The notes: generated by a model from the sequence alone, not told the origin. DNA of 64,000 bases from Croceicoccus hydrothermalis (GCF_022378335.1 NZ_JAIQCI010000001.1:1-64000), one strand, 5' to 3'. Counted from the stretch's first letter, positions 47,828 to 58,081 are shown. Made by a program: numbers and translations.

Positions 47828-48631
47828 TCAGAGCGGCGCTTCGAGCGTCTTCAGCATCGCGCGCAAAGCGGTTTTCGCGCTCTCCACCGGGGTGTCGCCG
47901 TCCTGCAGGAGCGCCGCATCGGCAATCGCCAGGACCGTGCCGTCCCCGATCCGGCATCGCGCGATCAGCCCGCCCGCCTGCGTCTCGCAATGCGAATCGT
48001 GCCCCTTGCCAGTCAGCCGGAAATGGCCGGCTTGCGAGATGGGCAGCGGCATGGGCGTCGGTGCCATGCGCCAGCCCTCGCCCTGCGCCTCGTCATAGGC
48101 GAGTTCGAGGCCCCAACGCGCCAGGATCGGCGAGAGCATCGCCATCGCCTCCGGCCTGCGGCGATCGCCCAGCCCGTATTCCGAATGCGCCTCCAGCATC
48201 GGATCGGCGAGCAGCACGAGCCGTCCGCCGCCGCGCACCCAGCTGTCGAGCGCGACATTCTCATCGCCCGCCAATGCGCGCGGCTGCGCCATGAATAGGC
48301 GCTGCACACCGCCATTCGCCGGGTTGCCCAACTGGGTCAGCCGGTCGACAGGCTGCAACGCATATTCGCGCGCAATCACCGCTTTTGCCCAATGGTCCCG
48401 CGTTTTCCCGTCGAGCAGCGCGTCGATGTCCCCCTCGGCCCAGAATATCGGCAGGCTGGTGAACAAGGCGAGCGCGGGCCTGTGGGCCGTGCGTGTCTTG
48501 GCGTCGCTGTCCGAAACGGGCGTCGCGTCGGCGGTGTCCGCACCGCCCCCGCCCTCACCAGCGCCTGCACCTACGCCCGTGTTGCACCCGCATAGCGCGA
48601 ATGCGGCGAAAAGGGCGGCAATCCTGCGCAT
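47828..48631 (-). CDS. DUF4350-like lipoprotein
   Basis: The 267-residue protein has a lipoprotein signal with lipobox LCGC at about residues 14-17. After a Gly/Ala-rich linker comes a domain with PALALFTSLPIFWAEG, LDSWVRGGGRLVLLADP, and GTVLAIADAALLQDG. It resembles the substrate-binding-like auxiliary domains of gliding/ABC systems (GldG, DUF4350). No ABC partner is nearby, so the role is open. It follows the small membrane-protein gene by one base. Confidence 0.6.
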   Translation of the reverse strand: MRRIAALFAAFALCGCNTGVGAGAGEGGGGADTADATPVSDSDAKTRTAHRPALALFTSLPIFWAEGDIDALLDGKTRDHWAKAVIAREYALQPVDRLTQLGNPANGGVQRLFMAQPRALAGDENVALDSWVRGGGRLVLLADPMLEAHSEYGLGDRRRPEAMAMLSPILARWGLELAYDEAQGEGWRMAPTPMPLPISQAGHFRLTGKGHDSHCETQAGGLIARCRIGDGTVLAIADAALLQDGDTPVESAKTALRAMLKTLEAPL

Positions 48632-48632
48632 C

Positions 48633-49034
48633 CTATTGCGCGGGGCCGCCGCCATCGCGATTGCCATTGCCTGCGGGCTGCGTTGGCGGGGCGGTCTGTG
48701 TCGGGGGGAGCTCGGCGGCGGGAAGATCGCGCACGCTGCCCGCCTCGCCCTCTGCGGGCAATTCGGGGACGACGCCGATATCGACCAGCGGGTCGCTGCG
48801 GTTGGCTTTGGCCTCCGCGCCTTCCTGCGCCGCGATCTGGGGGTCCTCGGCCTCGCGCGCCTGCTCCATGATGGTGCTGGCCAGCGCGACGAGGAGCAGC
48901 ATCGCGCCGATGCCCGTGATGCCGAGCTGTATGCGCTGGCTCGCCTGGGCGCGGGCGCCGCGCAGGGCAGCGGAATCGCGCTCGGCCTTCCTGGCGGACG
49001 CTTCGCGCCGGGCAAACCCGCGGGTCAGCGCCAT
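48633..49034 (-). CDS. small membrane protein of unknown function
   Basis: The 133-residue protein has a basic N-terminus of about 38 residues, one membrane segment (IGAMLLLVALASTIM) and an acidic, Pro/Gln-rich periplasmic tail. I do not recognise a family. It lies between the cysteine-synthase-like gene and the lipoprotein gene, with gaps of 13 and 1 bases, so the three probably form one transcript. Confidence 0.65.
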   Translation of the reverse strand: MALTRGFARREASARKAERDSAALRGARAQASQRIQLGITGIGAMLLLVALASTIMEQAREAEDPQIAAQEGAEAKANRSDPLVDIGVVPELPAEGEAGSVRDLPAAELPPTQTAPPTQPAGNGNRDGGGPAQ

Positions 49035-49047
49035 GACCGTGCCCCCC

Positions 49048-50049
49048 TCACCCGTTCAGCCAGGGAAAGACGGGAAGCCCCTTTGCCCGCAACCATTCGG
49101 GATTGTAGAGGCTGGAGAGATAGCGGAAGCCCGTATCGCACAGGATCGTCGCCACACGCGCCGGCCGGCCAAGATCGCGCGTCAGATCCTGCCCCAGACG
49201 AATCGCCCCCGCCACATTGATGCCCGACGAAAGACCAAGACACAGCCCCTCCTCCTTGAGCAGGCGGCGCACCCAATCCAGGCCTTCCTCGTCCGAAATG
49301 CGATATTGCGTGTCGATCGGCGCCCCTTCGAGATTGGCGGTGATGCGCCCCTGCCCGATCCCTTCTGCGACGGAGCTGCCCTCTGCCTTCAATTCGCCAT
49401 TCGCGTAGTAATTGTAGAGTGCGGCCCCGTGCGGGTCGGACAATGCGATGCGCACGTCCTCGCTGCGTTCCTTCAACCCCATGCCGACCCCGGCAATGGT
49501 GCCGCCTGTACCCGCCGCGCAGGTGAACCCGTCGACGCGCTCCTCCATCTGGTCCCAGATTTCGGGTGCCGTGCTGTCGATATGGGCCTTGCGATTGGCG
49601 GTATTGTCGAACTGATTGGCCCAGATCGCGCCGTCTGTCTCCTCGGCGAGGCGGCGGGAGGTGTGCACGAAATGGCCCGGATTGGAAAAGGGCGCGGCCG
49701 GGACCAGCACCAGTTCCGCGCCCAGCGCCCGCAACGTGTCCATCTTTTCGCGCGATTGCGTTTCGGGCATGACGATGATGGTGCGATACCCGCGCGCATT
49801 GGCGACAAGCGCCATGCCGATCCCGGTGTTCCCGGCCGTACCCTCCACAATGGTGCCACCGGGTTTCAGCGCGCCACGCTCCTCCGCATCATGCACGATC
49901 CACAGCGCGGCGCGATCCTTCACCGACGCGCCGGGATTCTCGAACTCGCACTTGCCGAAAATGTCGCATCCGGCGGCCTCGCTCGGCCCGGCGAGCCGGA
50001 CGAGCCGGGTGTTGCCGATAAGCGATAATGTATCAGGGATTGTCTGCAT
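49048..50049 (-). CDS. cysteine synthase / PLP-dependent beta-synthase family
   Basis: The 333-residue enzyme is of the cysteine-synthase fold. The PLP Lys is in NPGASVKDRAAL, the phosphate-binding loop in EGTAGNTGIGMAL, and the substrate loop in AGTGGTIAGVGMG. It would make cysteine from O-acetylserine and sulfide, although cystathionine beta-synthase-like activity cannot be excluded. The ATG at 50049 begins directly with the domain. Confidence 0.85.
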   Translation of the reverse strand: MQTIPDTLSLIGNTRLVRLAGPSEAAGCDIFGKCEFENPGASVKDRAALWIVHDAEERGALKPGGTIVEGTAGNTGIGMALVANARGYRTIIVMPETQSREKMDTLRALGAELVLVPAAPFSNPGHFVHTSRRLAEETDGAIWANQFDNTANRKAHIDSTAPEIWDQMEERVDGFTCAAGTGGTIAGVGMGLKERSEDVRIALSDPHGAALYNYYANGELKAEGSSVAEGIGQGRITANLEGAPIDTQYRISDEEGLDWVRRLLKEEGLCLGLSSGINVAGAIRLGQDLTRDLGRPARVATILCDTGFRYLSSLYNPEWLRAKGLPVFPWLNG

Positions 50050-50099
50050 CTTCGCCAAGGTAGGAGGCGCATGGCCAAAGGGCAACGATAAAGCGGCGC

Positions 50100-50759
50100 T
50101 CAATCGCGGGCCGCGCGCACCGCCGCGCCCGCCGCAAAGGGCGCGATCGCAACCAGCACCAGGCTGACCGCACCGGTGAGTGCGATGCCGCCCTCGCCCC
50201 CACTCGACAGGCTGCCCGCGCCGAAGATCAGCAGCGGTATCGCCAGCGGTACGATCAGCAGCCCCGAAAGCGCCGCCCCCCCGCGCAGCCCCGCCGTGAT
50301 CCCCGCCACCATCACACCCAGTGCCGCCAGCCCCGGCGTCCCCGCGAGCAGACCCAGCATGACGATCCGCACCTGCCCCCCCGTCAATCCCAGCAGCGCC
50401 GACGCGGGCAAGGCCGCCATCATCAACGGCACGGCAAAAGTCAGCCAGTGCGCACCGATGCGCGCCGTCATGATCCATTCCTCGCTCAACCCGCGAAGCG
50501 CCCATTGATCGAAGAACCCGGCATCGAGGTCCGGCTCCACCAGACGGTCGAGCGGAAGGATCGCCGCCAGCAACGCCGCGACCCACACGATCCCCCCGCC
50601 GCTGCGCGCGAGCAGGGCCGCATCCGGCCCCACCGCAAAGGGATAGAGCATGGCGACGGCGAGGAAGAACAGCACCGGCAATCCCGCCCCGCCCCGCCGC
50701 CCACCGGTCAGTAGCATGGCGATGTCGCGGCGAAACACCCGGGCCCATAGCGCCGTCAC
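50100..50759 (-). CDS. ccmB: cytochrome c biogenesis permease CcmB
   Basis: The 219-residue membrane protein has six predicted segments and the CcmB pattern (PVLFFLAVAMLYPFAVGP, PDLDAGFFDQWALRG). With CcmA and CcmC it releases heme-loaded CcmE in system I cytochrome c maturation. The GTG start overlaps the ccmA stop (GTGA). The other ccm genes are not in the window. Confidence 0.9.
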   Translation of the reverse strand: MTALWARVFRRDIAMLLTGGRRGGAGLPVLFFLAVAMLYPFAVGPDAALLARSGGGIVWVAALLAAILPLDRLVEPDLDAGFFDQWALRGLSEEWIMTARIGAHWLTFAVPLMMAALPASALLGLTGGQVRIVMLGLLAGTPGLAALGVMVAGITAGLRGGAALSGLLIVPLAIPLLIFGAGSLSSGGEGGIALTGAVSLVLVAIAPFAAGAAVRAARD

Positions 50760-51394
50760 GCGGCGTAATCCGGTATCGACAGGCGCGCCATGCCAGGCAG
50801 TCGGATCGGCTGGTGCGACGCGACGAGCGCGATGCCGCCCGCCCCGCAATGTTCCGCGATGAGCGCCTCCACCATGTCGGTCGATGCGGCGTCCAGCCCG
50901 TTGAGCGGTTCGTCTAGCATCCAGATCGCCGCGCCGCGTCCCGCCATACGCGCGAGCGCGGCCCGCCGCCGCTGTCCGGTGGAGAGATAGCGCACCGGCA
51001 CGTCGAGCAGGCCGCCGATCCCGACCCGCTTTGCGATGCGCGCCGCGGCATCGGCATGCAGCCCGTCGCACCGCGCCCAGAAATCGAGCGCCCGGCCCAG
51101 CGGCAGATGCGTGTCGAGCGCCAGGCGTTCATCGAGCAGGGCAATATCGCCGCTCCGCTCCACAGTGCCGGCGAAGGGCCGCGACAATCCCGCCAGTATC
51201 CGGATGAGGCTGGACTTGCCCACGCCGTTCGGCCCTGCCAGATGGAGCGCATCGCCGTGCCTCAACCGCAAGGACAGCCGTGCGAACAAAAGCCGTTCGC
51301 CGCGGCGGCATGCAAGATCCCGCGCACCCAGCGCGGCATTCGCAAATGCCGTGGGAGCCGAAGGGGCGGGCGGAACGGAAAGGGCGGCGGCCAT
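50756..51394 (-). CDS. ccmA: cytochrome c biogenesis ATPase CcmA
   Basis: The 212-residue ABC ATPase shows Walker [10 protein letters not shown], the signature [13 protein letters not shown], Walker [14 protein letters not shown] and the switch His in VASHQP. It powers heme handling with CcmB, encoded next. It is divergent from the pterin dehydratase gene. Confidence 0.93.
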   Translation of the reverse strand: MAAALSVPPAPSAPTAFANAALGARDLACRRGERLLFARLSLRLRHGDALHLAGPNGVGKSSLIRILAGLSRPFAGTVERSGDIALLDERLALDTHLPLGRALDFWARCDGLHADAAARIAKRVGIGGLLDVPVRYLSTGQRRRAALARMAGRGAAIWMLDEPLNGLDAASTDMVEALIAEHCGAGGIALVASHQPIRLPGMARLSIPDYAA

Positions 51395-51449
51395 CGCGCC
51401 GGTCTATGAGATGAAGGGCCGCGTGCCAAGCCAGGGGAATGAAACGAGT

Positions 51450-51737
51450 ATGGTCGACAGGCTGACGAAAGAGGAAATCGGTGCAATGCTGGCGCAGGCG
51501 CCGGAATGGACGCTGCGCGAAGATGGCGGCGCGATCGAACGGCGCTTCGTCTTCGACGATTTCGTGGCGGCGTTCGGGTTCATGACGCGCGTTGCCATGC
51601 TCGCGGAAAAGGCGGATCATCATCCTGAATGGAGCAATGTCTACAACCGGGTGGACATCACGCTCACCACCCATGACGCGGACGGATTGTCGGCGCGCGA
51701 TGCGGACATGGCGCGGGCGATCGACGCCGCGTTATAG
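51450..51737 (+). CDS. phhB: pterin-4a-carbinolamine dehydratase
   Basis: The 95-residue enzyme recycles the pterin cofactor of aromatic amino-acid hydroxylases. The active-site motif is [20 protein letters not shown], cut here as ADHHPEW and NVYNRVDI. Its last 6 bases overlap the convergent glycosylase gene. Confidence 0.93.
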   Translation: MVDRLTKEEIGAMLAQAPEWTLREDGGAIERRFVFDDFVAAFGFMTRVAMLAEKADHHPEWSNVYNRVDITLTTHDADGLSARDADMARAIDAAL

Positions 51738-52349
51738 CGCCGGATTCTGGTAATAATGCCAGGTGAAGATCGCCATCGCGCCGCGATGCGGTCGCCATTT
51801 TTCGGCAAGCGCGCGGGTTTCGCGTTCGTCGGGACGTTCCGAAAGCCCGGCAATGCGCCCCGCGCCCACCTGCACGGCGAGATCGCCGGCAGGCCAGATG
51901 TCGGGCCGTCCCTCGGCAAAAAGCAGGTAGATTTCCGCCGACCAGCGGCCGATCCCCTTGACCTGCGTGAGAGCGGCAATCGCCTCCTCGTCATCGGCCG
52001 GCAGAGCGTGCAGGTCGAGTGCGCCATCCGCGATCAACGCGCACAGTGACCGGGCATAACCCTGTTTCTGCCGCGACAGACCGCAGGCGCGCAACGCGTC
52101 GAAGTCCGCCGCCAGCACGGCGCGCGGCGGAATATCCTCGCCCAGGTGCGCGACCAGCCTGCCCCACACCGCATCCGCCGCCGCGACCGAAACCTGTTGC
52201 CCCACGATGGTGCGCAGCAAGGTGCGGTATCCGCGCTCGCGAATGCGTTCCTGTGGGTAGCCGACCGCCTTCAGCGCGGCCGCCACCTGCGGATCGCGGG
52301 CGGCGATGGCGTCCAGCCCCGCGGCGATTTGCGCATTCGTCAGACCCAT
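51732..52349 (-). CDS. DNA-3-methyladenine glycosylase II (AlkA type)
   Basis: The 205-residue protein is a helix-hairpin-helix glycosylase that removes alkylated bases. The HhH motif is [18 protein letters not shown] and the catalytic Asp is in [24 protein letters not shown] is a further family part. It lacks the N-terminal domain of E. coli AlkA, as many bacterial forms do. Confidence 0.88.
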   Translation of the reverse strand: MGLTNAQIAAGLDAIAARDPQVAAALKAVGYPQERIRERGYRTLLRTIVGQQVSVAAADAVWGRLVAHLGEDIPPRAVLAADFDALRACGLSRQKQGYARSLCALIADGALDLHALPADDEEAIAALTQVKGIGRWSAEIYLLFAEGRPDIWPAGDLAVQVGAGRIAGLSERPDERETRALAEKWRPHRGAMAIFTWHYYQNPAL

Positions 52350-52477
52350 CGCCGTTCCCCCGCCATGCTGCACCCGACCAAAAGCAGGCTTGCCAAATCC
52401 CGCGTAACCCGATAGCAGCCCGCCCCGGACAGGCAAGCGATGTCCCGCGCATCGCCGCCGAAACATAGGGACAGACT

Positions 52478-52795
52478 ATGCCGCAACTGATTGTCGTCAA
52501 TCGCGAAGGCGAGGAAAAGCCGGTCGAAGCGCAGGACGGGCTGACCGTGATGGAAGCGATCCGCGACAATGGTTTCGATGAATTGCTGGCGCTTTGCGGG
52601 GGCTGCTGCTCCTGCGCGACATGCCACGTCTATGTCGATCCCGCGTTCGGCGACAAAATGCCGAAGATTTCGGCTGACGAGGACGATCTCCTCGACAGCT
52701 CCGACCATCGTAAAGAGAATTCGCGACTTTCCTGTCAGATCCCGATGTCGGGCGATCTGGACGGTATGAAGGTTCAAATCGCCCCGGAGGATTGA
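52478..52795 (+). CDS. fdx: 2Fe-2S ferredoxin, adrenodoxin type
   Basis: The 105-residue protein has the adrenodoxin cluster ligands: three Cys in [10 protein letters not shown] and the fourth in RLSCQIP. An acidic region near DEDDLLD supports binding to a reductase or P450. It is a stand-alone gene with its own terminator. Confidence 0.92.
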   Translation: MPQLIVVNREGEEKPVEAQDGLTVMEAIRDNGFDELLALCGGCCSCATCHVYVDPAFGDKMPKISADEDDLLDSSDHRKENSRLSCQIPMSGDLDGMKVQIAPED

Positions 52796-52843
52796 GGCCG
52801 CGCGCCACGATCGTTCCGGTCGGCGCGAAGCCGGTTGGAGAGG

Positions 52844-52888
52844 AAACGCCCCGGTTCCCGCCAAGAGGAGCCGGGGCGTTTATTTTAT
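52844..52888 (+). terminator. intrinsic terminator after the ferredoxin gene
   Basis: AAACGCCCCGG pairs with CCGGGGCGTTT around a 16-base loop and is followed by ATTTT. It faces the convergent map gene and may serve both strands. Confidence 0.85.
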
Positions 52889-52917
52889 GCCAGGCATTTC
52901 GCGACAGTCGCGCGCGC

Positions 52918-53748
52918 TCACACCTCGTAGGGAGGCGCGTGGCGCTCCTTCGGGCTGAGCGTGAAGATTTCGCAGCCGTCCTCGGTAATGCCGATGGAAT
53001 GTTCGAACTGCGCCGACAACGAACGGTCGCGCGTCACCGCCGTCCATCCATCGTCGAGGAGCTTTACCCCGGCCTTGCCCAGATTGATCATCGGCTCGAT
53101 GGTGAAGAACATGCCCGGCTTTAGTTCAGGGCCGGTCCCCGCGCGACCGGCATGGACGACTTCGGGCGCATCGTGGAACAACCGTCCGAGCCCGTGCCCG
53201 CAAAATTCGCGCACCACGCCGTAGCGGTGGTTTTCGGCATGCGTTTGGATGGCGGACGCAATATCGCCGAGCCTCGCGCCGGGGCGGGCCTGCTCGATCC
53301 CGATCATCAGGCATTCATACGTCACGTCGACCAGCCGCCGCGCCTTTAACGGCACATCGCCGACAAGATACATGCGCGAGCTATCGCCGTGCCACCCGTT
53401 GAGCAGCGGCGTCACGTCGATATTGACGATGTCGCCATCCTTCAGCGTCTTTTCCGACGGAATGCCGTGGCACACCACGTGATTGATCGAGATGCAGCAG
53501 CTGTGCCGGTATCCGCGATAGCCCGCCGTTGCCGGAACCGCCCCGGCGTCGAGCGTCATCGATCGCACCGCATCGTCGAGTGCGCCCGTCGTGATGCCGG
53601 GACGCACCATTTCGGCCATCGCATCGAGGATTTCGGCCGCCAGCCTTCCCGCCTTGCGCATGCCGGCAAAACCGGCCTCGCCATGCAGCTTGATGGTGCC
53701 GTCGCGCGGCAGGATGTCGGTGTCGTCTACGATCTGATACTGTGTCAT
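52918..53748 (-). CDS. map: methionine aminopeptidase, type I
   Basis: The 276-residue enzyme removes the initiator Met. Metal ligands are two Asp in NIDVTPLLNGWHGDSS, the His in FCGHGLGRLFHD, and Glu residues in FTIEPM and QFEHSIGI. The substrate-binding His is in NHVVCHGIP. No extra zinc-finger domain is present. Confidence 0.95.
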   Translation of the reverse strand: MTQYQIVDDTDILPRDGTIKLHGEAGFAGMRKAGRLAAEILDAMAEMVRPGITTGALDDAVRSMTLDAGAVPATAGYRGYRHSCCISINHVVCHGIPSEKTLKDGDIVNIDVTPLLNGWHGDSSRMYLVGDVPLKARRLVDVTYECLMIGIEQARPGARLGDIASAIQTHAENHRYGVVREFCGHGLGRLFHDAPEVVHAGRAGTGPELKPGMFFTIEPMINLGKAGVKLLDDGWTAVTRDRSLSAQFEHSIGITEDGCEIFTLSPKERHAPPYEV

Positions 53749-53811
53749 GCGCCCCCATGTAGCGGCGCGCGGGCCGGATTGCGAGTGGTCAAACGCCGGG
53801 CCGGTCGACGC

Positions 53812-54630
53812 TTACCCCTCCGGCGCTGTGGCAAAGGCGTCGCGATATTCGGGGCGTAGCGCGGCGATCACCGCCTCTGTCACCGGAATGGTGACATCGT
53901 AGCTGCCCTCCGCATGCGAGCCGGCGACCGACGATCCGATGAGAAAGCCGAGCCGGTCGATACGGCGCCCGTCGCTCGACCCCAGGATCATCGCGGCATC
54001 GGCTACGGGGTCGATGCATTCATTCTCCCACCCGCCCTGCGTGCCCATGTCGCCGCGCCTTTCAGCCCGCGCACGGTCGAGCGCGTCGCACATCGGCCCG
54101 CGCACCGCATCGCCAAGCGCGGCGGTACCCGAAAACATCGTGCCGGGCTGAAGCACCAGGTTCTTCTCCCGGTCGAGCACCAGCGCATCGAAGGTCTGCA
54201 TCCCGTGCGCGCCCCCTTCGTAAGCATAGGTCTCCGCCGACAGCGAGACGAAGCGCGGCGTTTGCGTCACAACGCTCCATTTTTTGTCAAAACCGAAGGG
54301 GCGGAAGGGATAGCCCGATGCCAGCGCCTCCCGCCGCGCGGCGCTGGCGCTTGTCGCGATCTCGTTGCGCAGGCGCTGCCGCTCTGCGGTGAGCGCGTCC
54401 TTCAACGGGCCGGTTCCCGCAGCGGCAGGCCAGCTATAGGCGAATTGGAAATCGTCGGTGCTTTCATCCACCGCCTCGGCCCGGCCCGGTTCCGCCGGAG
54501 TGACGGCCTCGGCGGCGACCGTTGCCGCGTCCTCGCTTGGCCGCGATGCCGCAGGCTCCGCCGCGCCATTGTCGGAGCATCCCGCCAGCACGGGCAGGAA
54601 CAGGGCGGTGGCAAGAGCCGTTCGAAACAT
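53812..54630 (-). CDS. lipoprotein with DUF4163/DUF3298-like domain
   Basis: The 272-residue protein has a lipobox LAGC (Cys18), an Ala/Glu-rich linker and a C-terminal domain in which SLSAETYAYEGGAHG and FDALVLDREKNLVLQPGTMF match the DUF3298/DUF4163 pattern. Related proteins include RsiV-like and lysozyme-inhibitor-like folds. The function here is unknown. Confidence 0.78.
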   Translation of the reverse strand: MFRTALATALFLPVLAGCSDNGAAEPAASRPSEDAATVAAEAVTPAEPGRAEAVDESTDDFQFAYSWPAAAGTGPLKDALTAERQRLRNEIATSASAARREALASGYPFRPFGFDKKWSVVTQTPRFVSLSAETYAYEGGAHGMQTFDALVLDREKNLVLQPGTMFSGTAALGDAVRGPMCDALDRARAERRGDMGTQGGWENECIDPVADAAMILGSSDGRRIDRLGFLIGSSVAGSHAEGSYDVTIPVTEAVIAALRPEYRDAFATAPEG

Positions 54631-54696
54631 ACAGATTTCCCTCGCTAGCGGATGGCAGCGCCGTCTATCGCGGCGACAACCAAGGATATGGATACG

Positions 54697-56094
54697 ATGA
54701 ACCGAACCGAAAAGAGCCCCGCCCTTATCGAGGCCGACCGCGGCCAGGACGCGATCGCGCTCCACCTCGTCAACAAGGACGGGTTCGACGCATGGCGGAA
54801 CGCACTCTGCGCGCCGCAACGCGCGGCGCTCGCGGCGCAGAAATTCGAGGGCAAGGGGTATGAAACCGCAATTCTGCCCGATGGGGACGGCTGGTTCGCG
54901 GTGGGCGGCGTCGCCAATCCGGCCAATTTGTCGAGCTGGTGTCTGGCAAAACTTGCCGAGGTGCTGCCCGCCGGCACCTACCGCCTTGCCAGAGGGGACG
55001 CCGGGCCCGCGCTGTTCGGGTGGCAGACCGCGCAATATCGGTATGACCGGTATAAAAAGAACGCCGAGGCCGAAGGCCCGCGCATCCTCCTCACACAACA
55101 AGCCGCCGCCATCGATGCCGCCATCGCGGAGGCCGAGGCCGCGAATCTGGTGCGCGACCTCGTCAATACTCCGGCAGAGGACATGGGCCCCGAAGCGCTG
55201 GAGGCCGAGGCCGAGCGCATCGCCAAGGCATACGGAGCGACGATATCGGTGACGCGCGGCGACACGCTCGAACGCGAATATCCGATGGTTCACGCCGTGG
55301 GCCGCGCCGCCGCCCGCGGGTTCGCGCCGCGCATGATCGAAATCGAATGGGGCGATGAAAATGCGCCGCGGCTCGCCATCGTGGGCAAGGGCGTGTGCTT
55401 CGATTCCGGCGGGCTCGACATCAAGGGGGCGAGCGGCATGGCGCTGATGAAGAAAGACATGGGCGGTTCGGCCCATGCCTTGGCGCTGGCGCAGCTGATC
55501 ATGGCGCGGGGGCTGAACGTGCGTCTGCATTGCCTCGTCCCGGCGGTGGAGAACGCGATTGCCGGCAACGCATTCCGGCCTGGCGACGTCCTGACATCGC
55601 GGGCGGGAAAGACCGTGGAAATCACCAATACCGATGCCGAAGGGCGTCTGATCCTCGGCGATGCGCTGACGCGGGCGAGCGAGACGAAGCCTGAACTCAT
55701 CATCGATTTCGCCACGCTGACCGGCGCGGCGCGCGTGGCGCTTGGCCCCGACCTCCCGGCGCTGATGGCGCGGCGCGACGCGACCGCCGATGCATTGCTC
55801 ACCGCGGGTAAGGCGCATGACGACGAATGCTGGCGCCTGCCGCTTCCCGAAACCTATCGCGACATGTTGAAAAGCGACATCGCCGACATGGCCAATTCGG
55901 CCAGCGGCGGGTTCGCCGGCGCGATCACGGCGGGGCTGTTCCTCGATGCATTCGTCGCCGACGATCTCGACTGGGCGCATTTCGACACGTTCGCCTGGCG
56001 CCCGGCCGCAAAACCGGGACGGCCCAAGGGGGGCGCCGCGCTCGGCCTCAGGGCGGCATGGCACATGGTGCAGGCCCGTTTCGGCGGCAATTGA
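54697..56094 (+). CDS. leucyl aminopeptidase, family M17
   Basis: The 465-residue cytosolic peptidase has the two-metal site in GKGVCFDSGGLDIKGAS and the signature NTDAEGRLIL. The catalytic Lys and Arg are in DIKGASGM and AEGRL. The ATG at 54697 is preferred because AAGGA lies about 10 bases before it, whereas the ATG at 54688 is too close. Confidence 0.92.
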   Translation: MNRTEKSPALIEADRGQDAIALHLVNKDGFDAWRNALCAPQRAALAAQKFEGKGYETAILPDGDGWFAVGGVANPANLSSWCLAKLAEVLPAGTYRLARGDAGPALFGWQTAQYRYDRYKKNAEAEGPRILLTQQAAAIDAAIAEAEAANLVRDLVNTPAEDMGPEALEAEAERIAKAYGATISVTRGDTLEREYPMVHAVGRAAARGFAPRMIEIEWGDENAPRLAIVGKGVCFDSGGLDIKGASGMALMKKDMGGSAHALALAQLIMARGLNVRLHCLVPAVENAIAGNAFRPGDVLTSRAGKTVEITNTDAEGRLILGDALTRASETKPELIIDFATLTGAARVALGPDLPALMARRDATADALLTAGKAHDDECWRLPLPETYRDMLKSDIADMANSASGGFAGAITAGLFLDAFVADDLDWAHFDTFAWRPAAKPGRPKGGAALGLRAAWHMVQARFGGN

Positions 56095-56540
56095 ACGGGG
56101 CCGGCGGGGCGGAAACTTGCCTCTCCCGGCACGGCGGTCTAAGCGGCGCGTTCGCGAAAGACTTTCACTCGATCAGAAAAACGCCGCCCTTGCCCGATCC
56201 AGCTACCCTGTCCATTTCCAAAGAGCCGCAGCCGCGCAGTTTCAACCTGTCCGGCCCGCGGGAGCGTGACGACGTGCCCCTTCCCGCGCGCGGCGATCTT
56301 GCGCATATCGATCTGGCCGGCAGGATCTTCGTGCCGCATTACGCGGTGCCGATGACGCATGTCGCGACGCGGGCCGTAACGATCACGGCCTCGCCGCAGG
56401 CCGGGGCCGGTCCGGTCGGGTCGCTTACAGAAGGGGACAGGTTCGACGTGCTCGATTTTTCGGGTGGATACGCCTGGGGCAGCACGCGGGGCGGAACGGC
56501 AGGCTACGTCGCGTCCGATGCGCTGGTGGCCGAGGCATGA
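56091..56540 (+). CDS. SH3-domain protein, possible remnant of an NlpC/P60 hydrolase
   Basis: Up to 149 residues with one bacterial SH3-like domain: LAGRIFVPHYAVPMTH, then AGAGPVGSLTEGDRFDVLDF and GTAGYVASDALV. This pattern matches the N-terminal SH3 part of sphingomonad NlpC/P60 (C40) peptidases that I know next to a leucyl aminopeptidase gene. The catalytic Cys-His domain is absent, and the frame ends just as argC begins (ATGA overlap). The start is uncertain: a TTG overlapping the peptidase stop is the only early candidate. Confidence 0.55.
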   Translation: MNGAGGAETCLSRHGGLSGAFAKDFHSIRKTPPLPDPATLSISKEPQPRSFNLSGPRERDDVPLPARGDLAHIDLAGRIFVPHYAVPMTHVATRAVTITASPQAGAGPVGSLTEGDRFDVLDFSGGYAWGSTRGGTAGYVASDALVAEA

Positions 56541-57475
56541 GCGTGCGCGTCTTCATCGATGGGGCGGCCTGGACGACCGGGCTTGAGATCGCCGAACGGC
56601 TGACCGGGCGTAGCGGGATCGAGATGATCGCCCTGCCCGACGACCGGCGCAAGGACGATGCCGCGCGGGCAGAGGCGCTGAATGACTGCGACATCGCCAT
56701 TCTGTGCCTTCCCGACGATGCCGCACGCGAATCGGTCGCCATGATCCGCAACGATACCACTCGCGTGATCGACGCATCGACCGCGCATCGCGTCGCGGAT
56801 GGGTGGACCTATGGTTTTGCGGAACTGGTCGGACACGCCGCCATCGCGGGGGCGCGTTTCGTGTCCAATCCAGGCTGCTATCCGACCGGGTTCCTGGCTC
56901 TTGTCGCGCCATTGGTGGCGGGCGGACTGCTGCCGGCGGATTTCCCCTTCGTGTGTCATGCCGTGTCCGGATATTCGGGCGGCGGCAAGGCGATGATCGC
57001 CGATTACCGCAATGGCGAAAACCCGCCTGCGTTTCGCGGCTATGCCTTGCACGGCGGGCACAAGCATCTGCCCGAAATGCAGAAACATGCGGGGCTGACC
57101 CACGCGCCGGTGTTCGCGCCGGCGGTCGTGCCCACGATGCGCGGCATGGTGGTGGAGGTACCGATCCCCGCCGCCGCCATGGCGGTTACGGCCGATGCGG
57201 ATGCGATGCGCGCCGCCCTGCGCGAACGCTACGCCGGTTCGCCGATTGTCACCGTCACGCTTGAGGACAAGGACCGCGCCGCGCTGCTGCTCGATGGTGA
57301 GGGCGGCGCGCATGACGGGATCGTGCTGCACGTGTTCGCAAGCGCGGACGGCACCCAGATCCGGCTGGCCGCGACGCTCGACAATCTGGGCAAGGGGGCG
57401 AGCGGTGCCGCGCTTCAGAACCTCAATATCATGGCCGGGTTCGATGAGGCGACGGGGCTGAACCTCGCCGAATAG
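56537..57475 (+). CDS. argC: N-acetyl-gamma-glutamyl-phosphate reductase, short type
   Basis: The 312-residue enzyme carries out the third step of arginine synthesis. The catalytic Cys is in SNPGCYPTG, and YSGGGKAMI and HKHLPEMQKH are family motifs. It is the shorter type 2 ArgC. Its start overlaps the SH3 gene by four bases. Confidence 0.94.
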   Translation: MSVRVFIDGAAWTTGLEIAERLTGRSGIEMIALPDDRRKDDAARAEALNDCDIAILCLPDDAARESVAMIRNDTTRVIDASTAHRVADGWTYGFAELVGHAAIAGARFVSNPGCYPTGFLALVAPLVAGGLLPADFPFVCHAVSGYSGGGKAMIADYRNGENPPAFRGYALHGGHKHLPEMQKHAGLTHAPVFAPAVVPTMRGMVVEVPIPAAAMAVTADADAMRAALRERYAGSPIVTVTLEDKDRAALLLDGEGGAHDGIVLHVFASADGTQIRLAATLDNLGKGASGAALQNLNIMAGFDEATGLNLAE

Positions 57476-57493
57476 TGCCTGTGTGACAGGCAC
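57475..57493. terminator. inverted repeat at the argC stop
   Basis: GTGCCTGT, GTG loop, ACAGGCAC forms a perfect 8-bp stem beginning at the argC stop codon. No T-run follows, so it may be a weak terminator or an operator in the 267-bp gap before glnB. Confidence 0.4.
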
Positions 57494-57526
57494 CGCCCAA
57501 TATTTAAGCACAAGCTGCACGATTAG

Positions 57527-58081
<555 letters not shown>

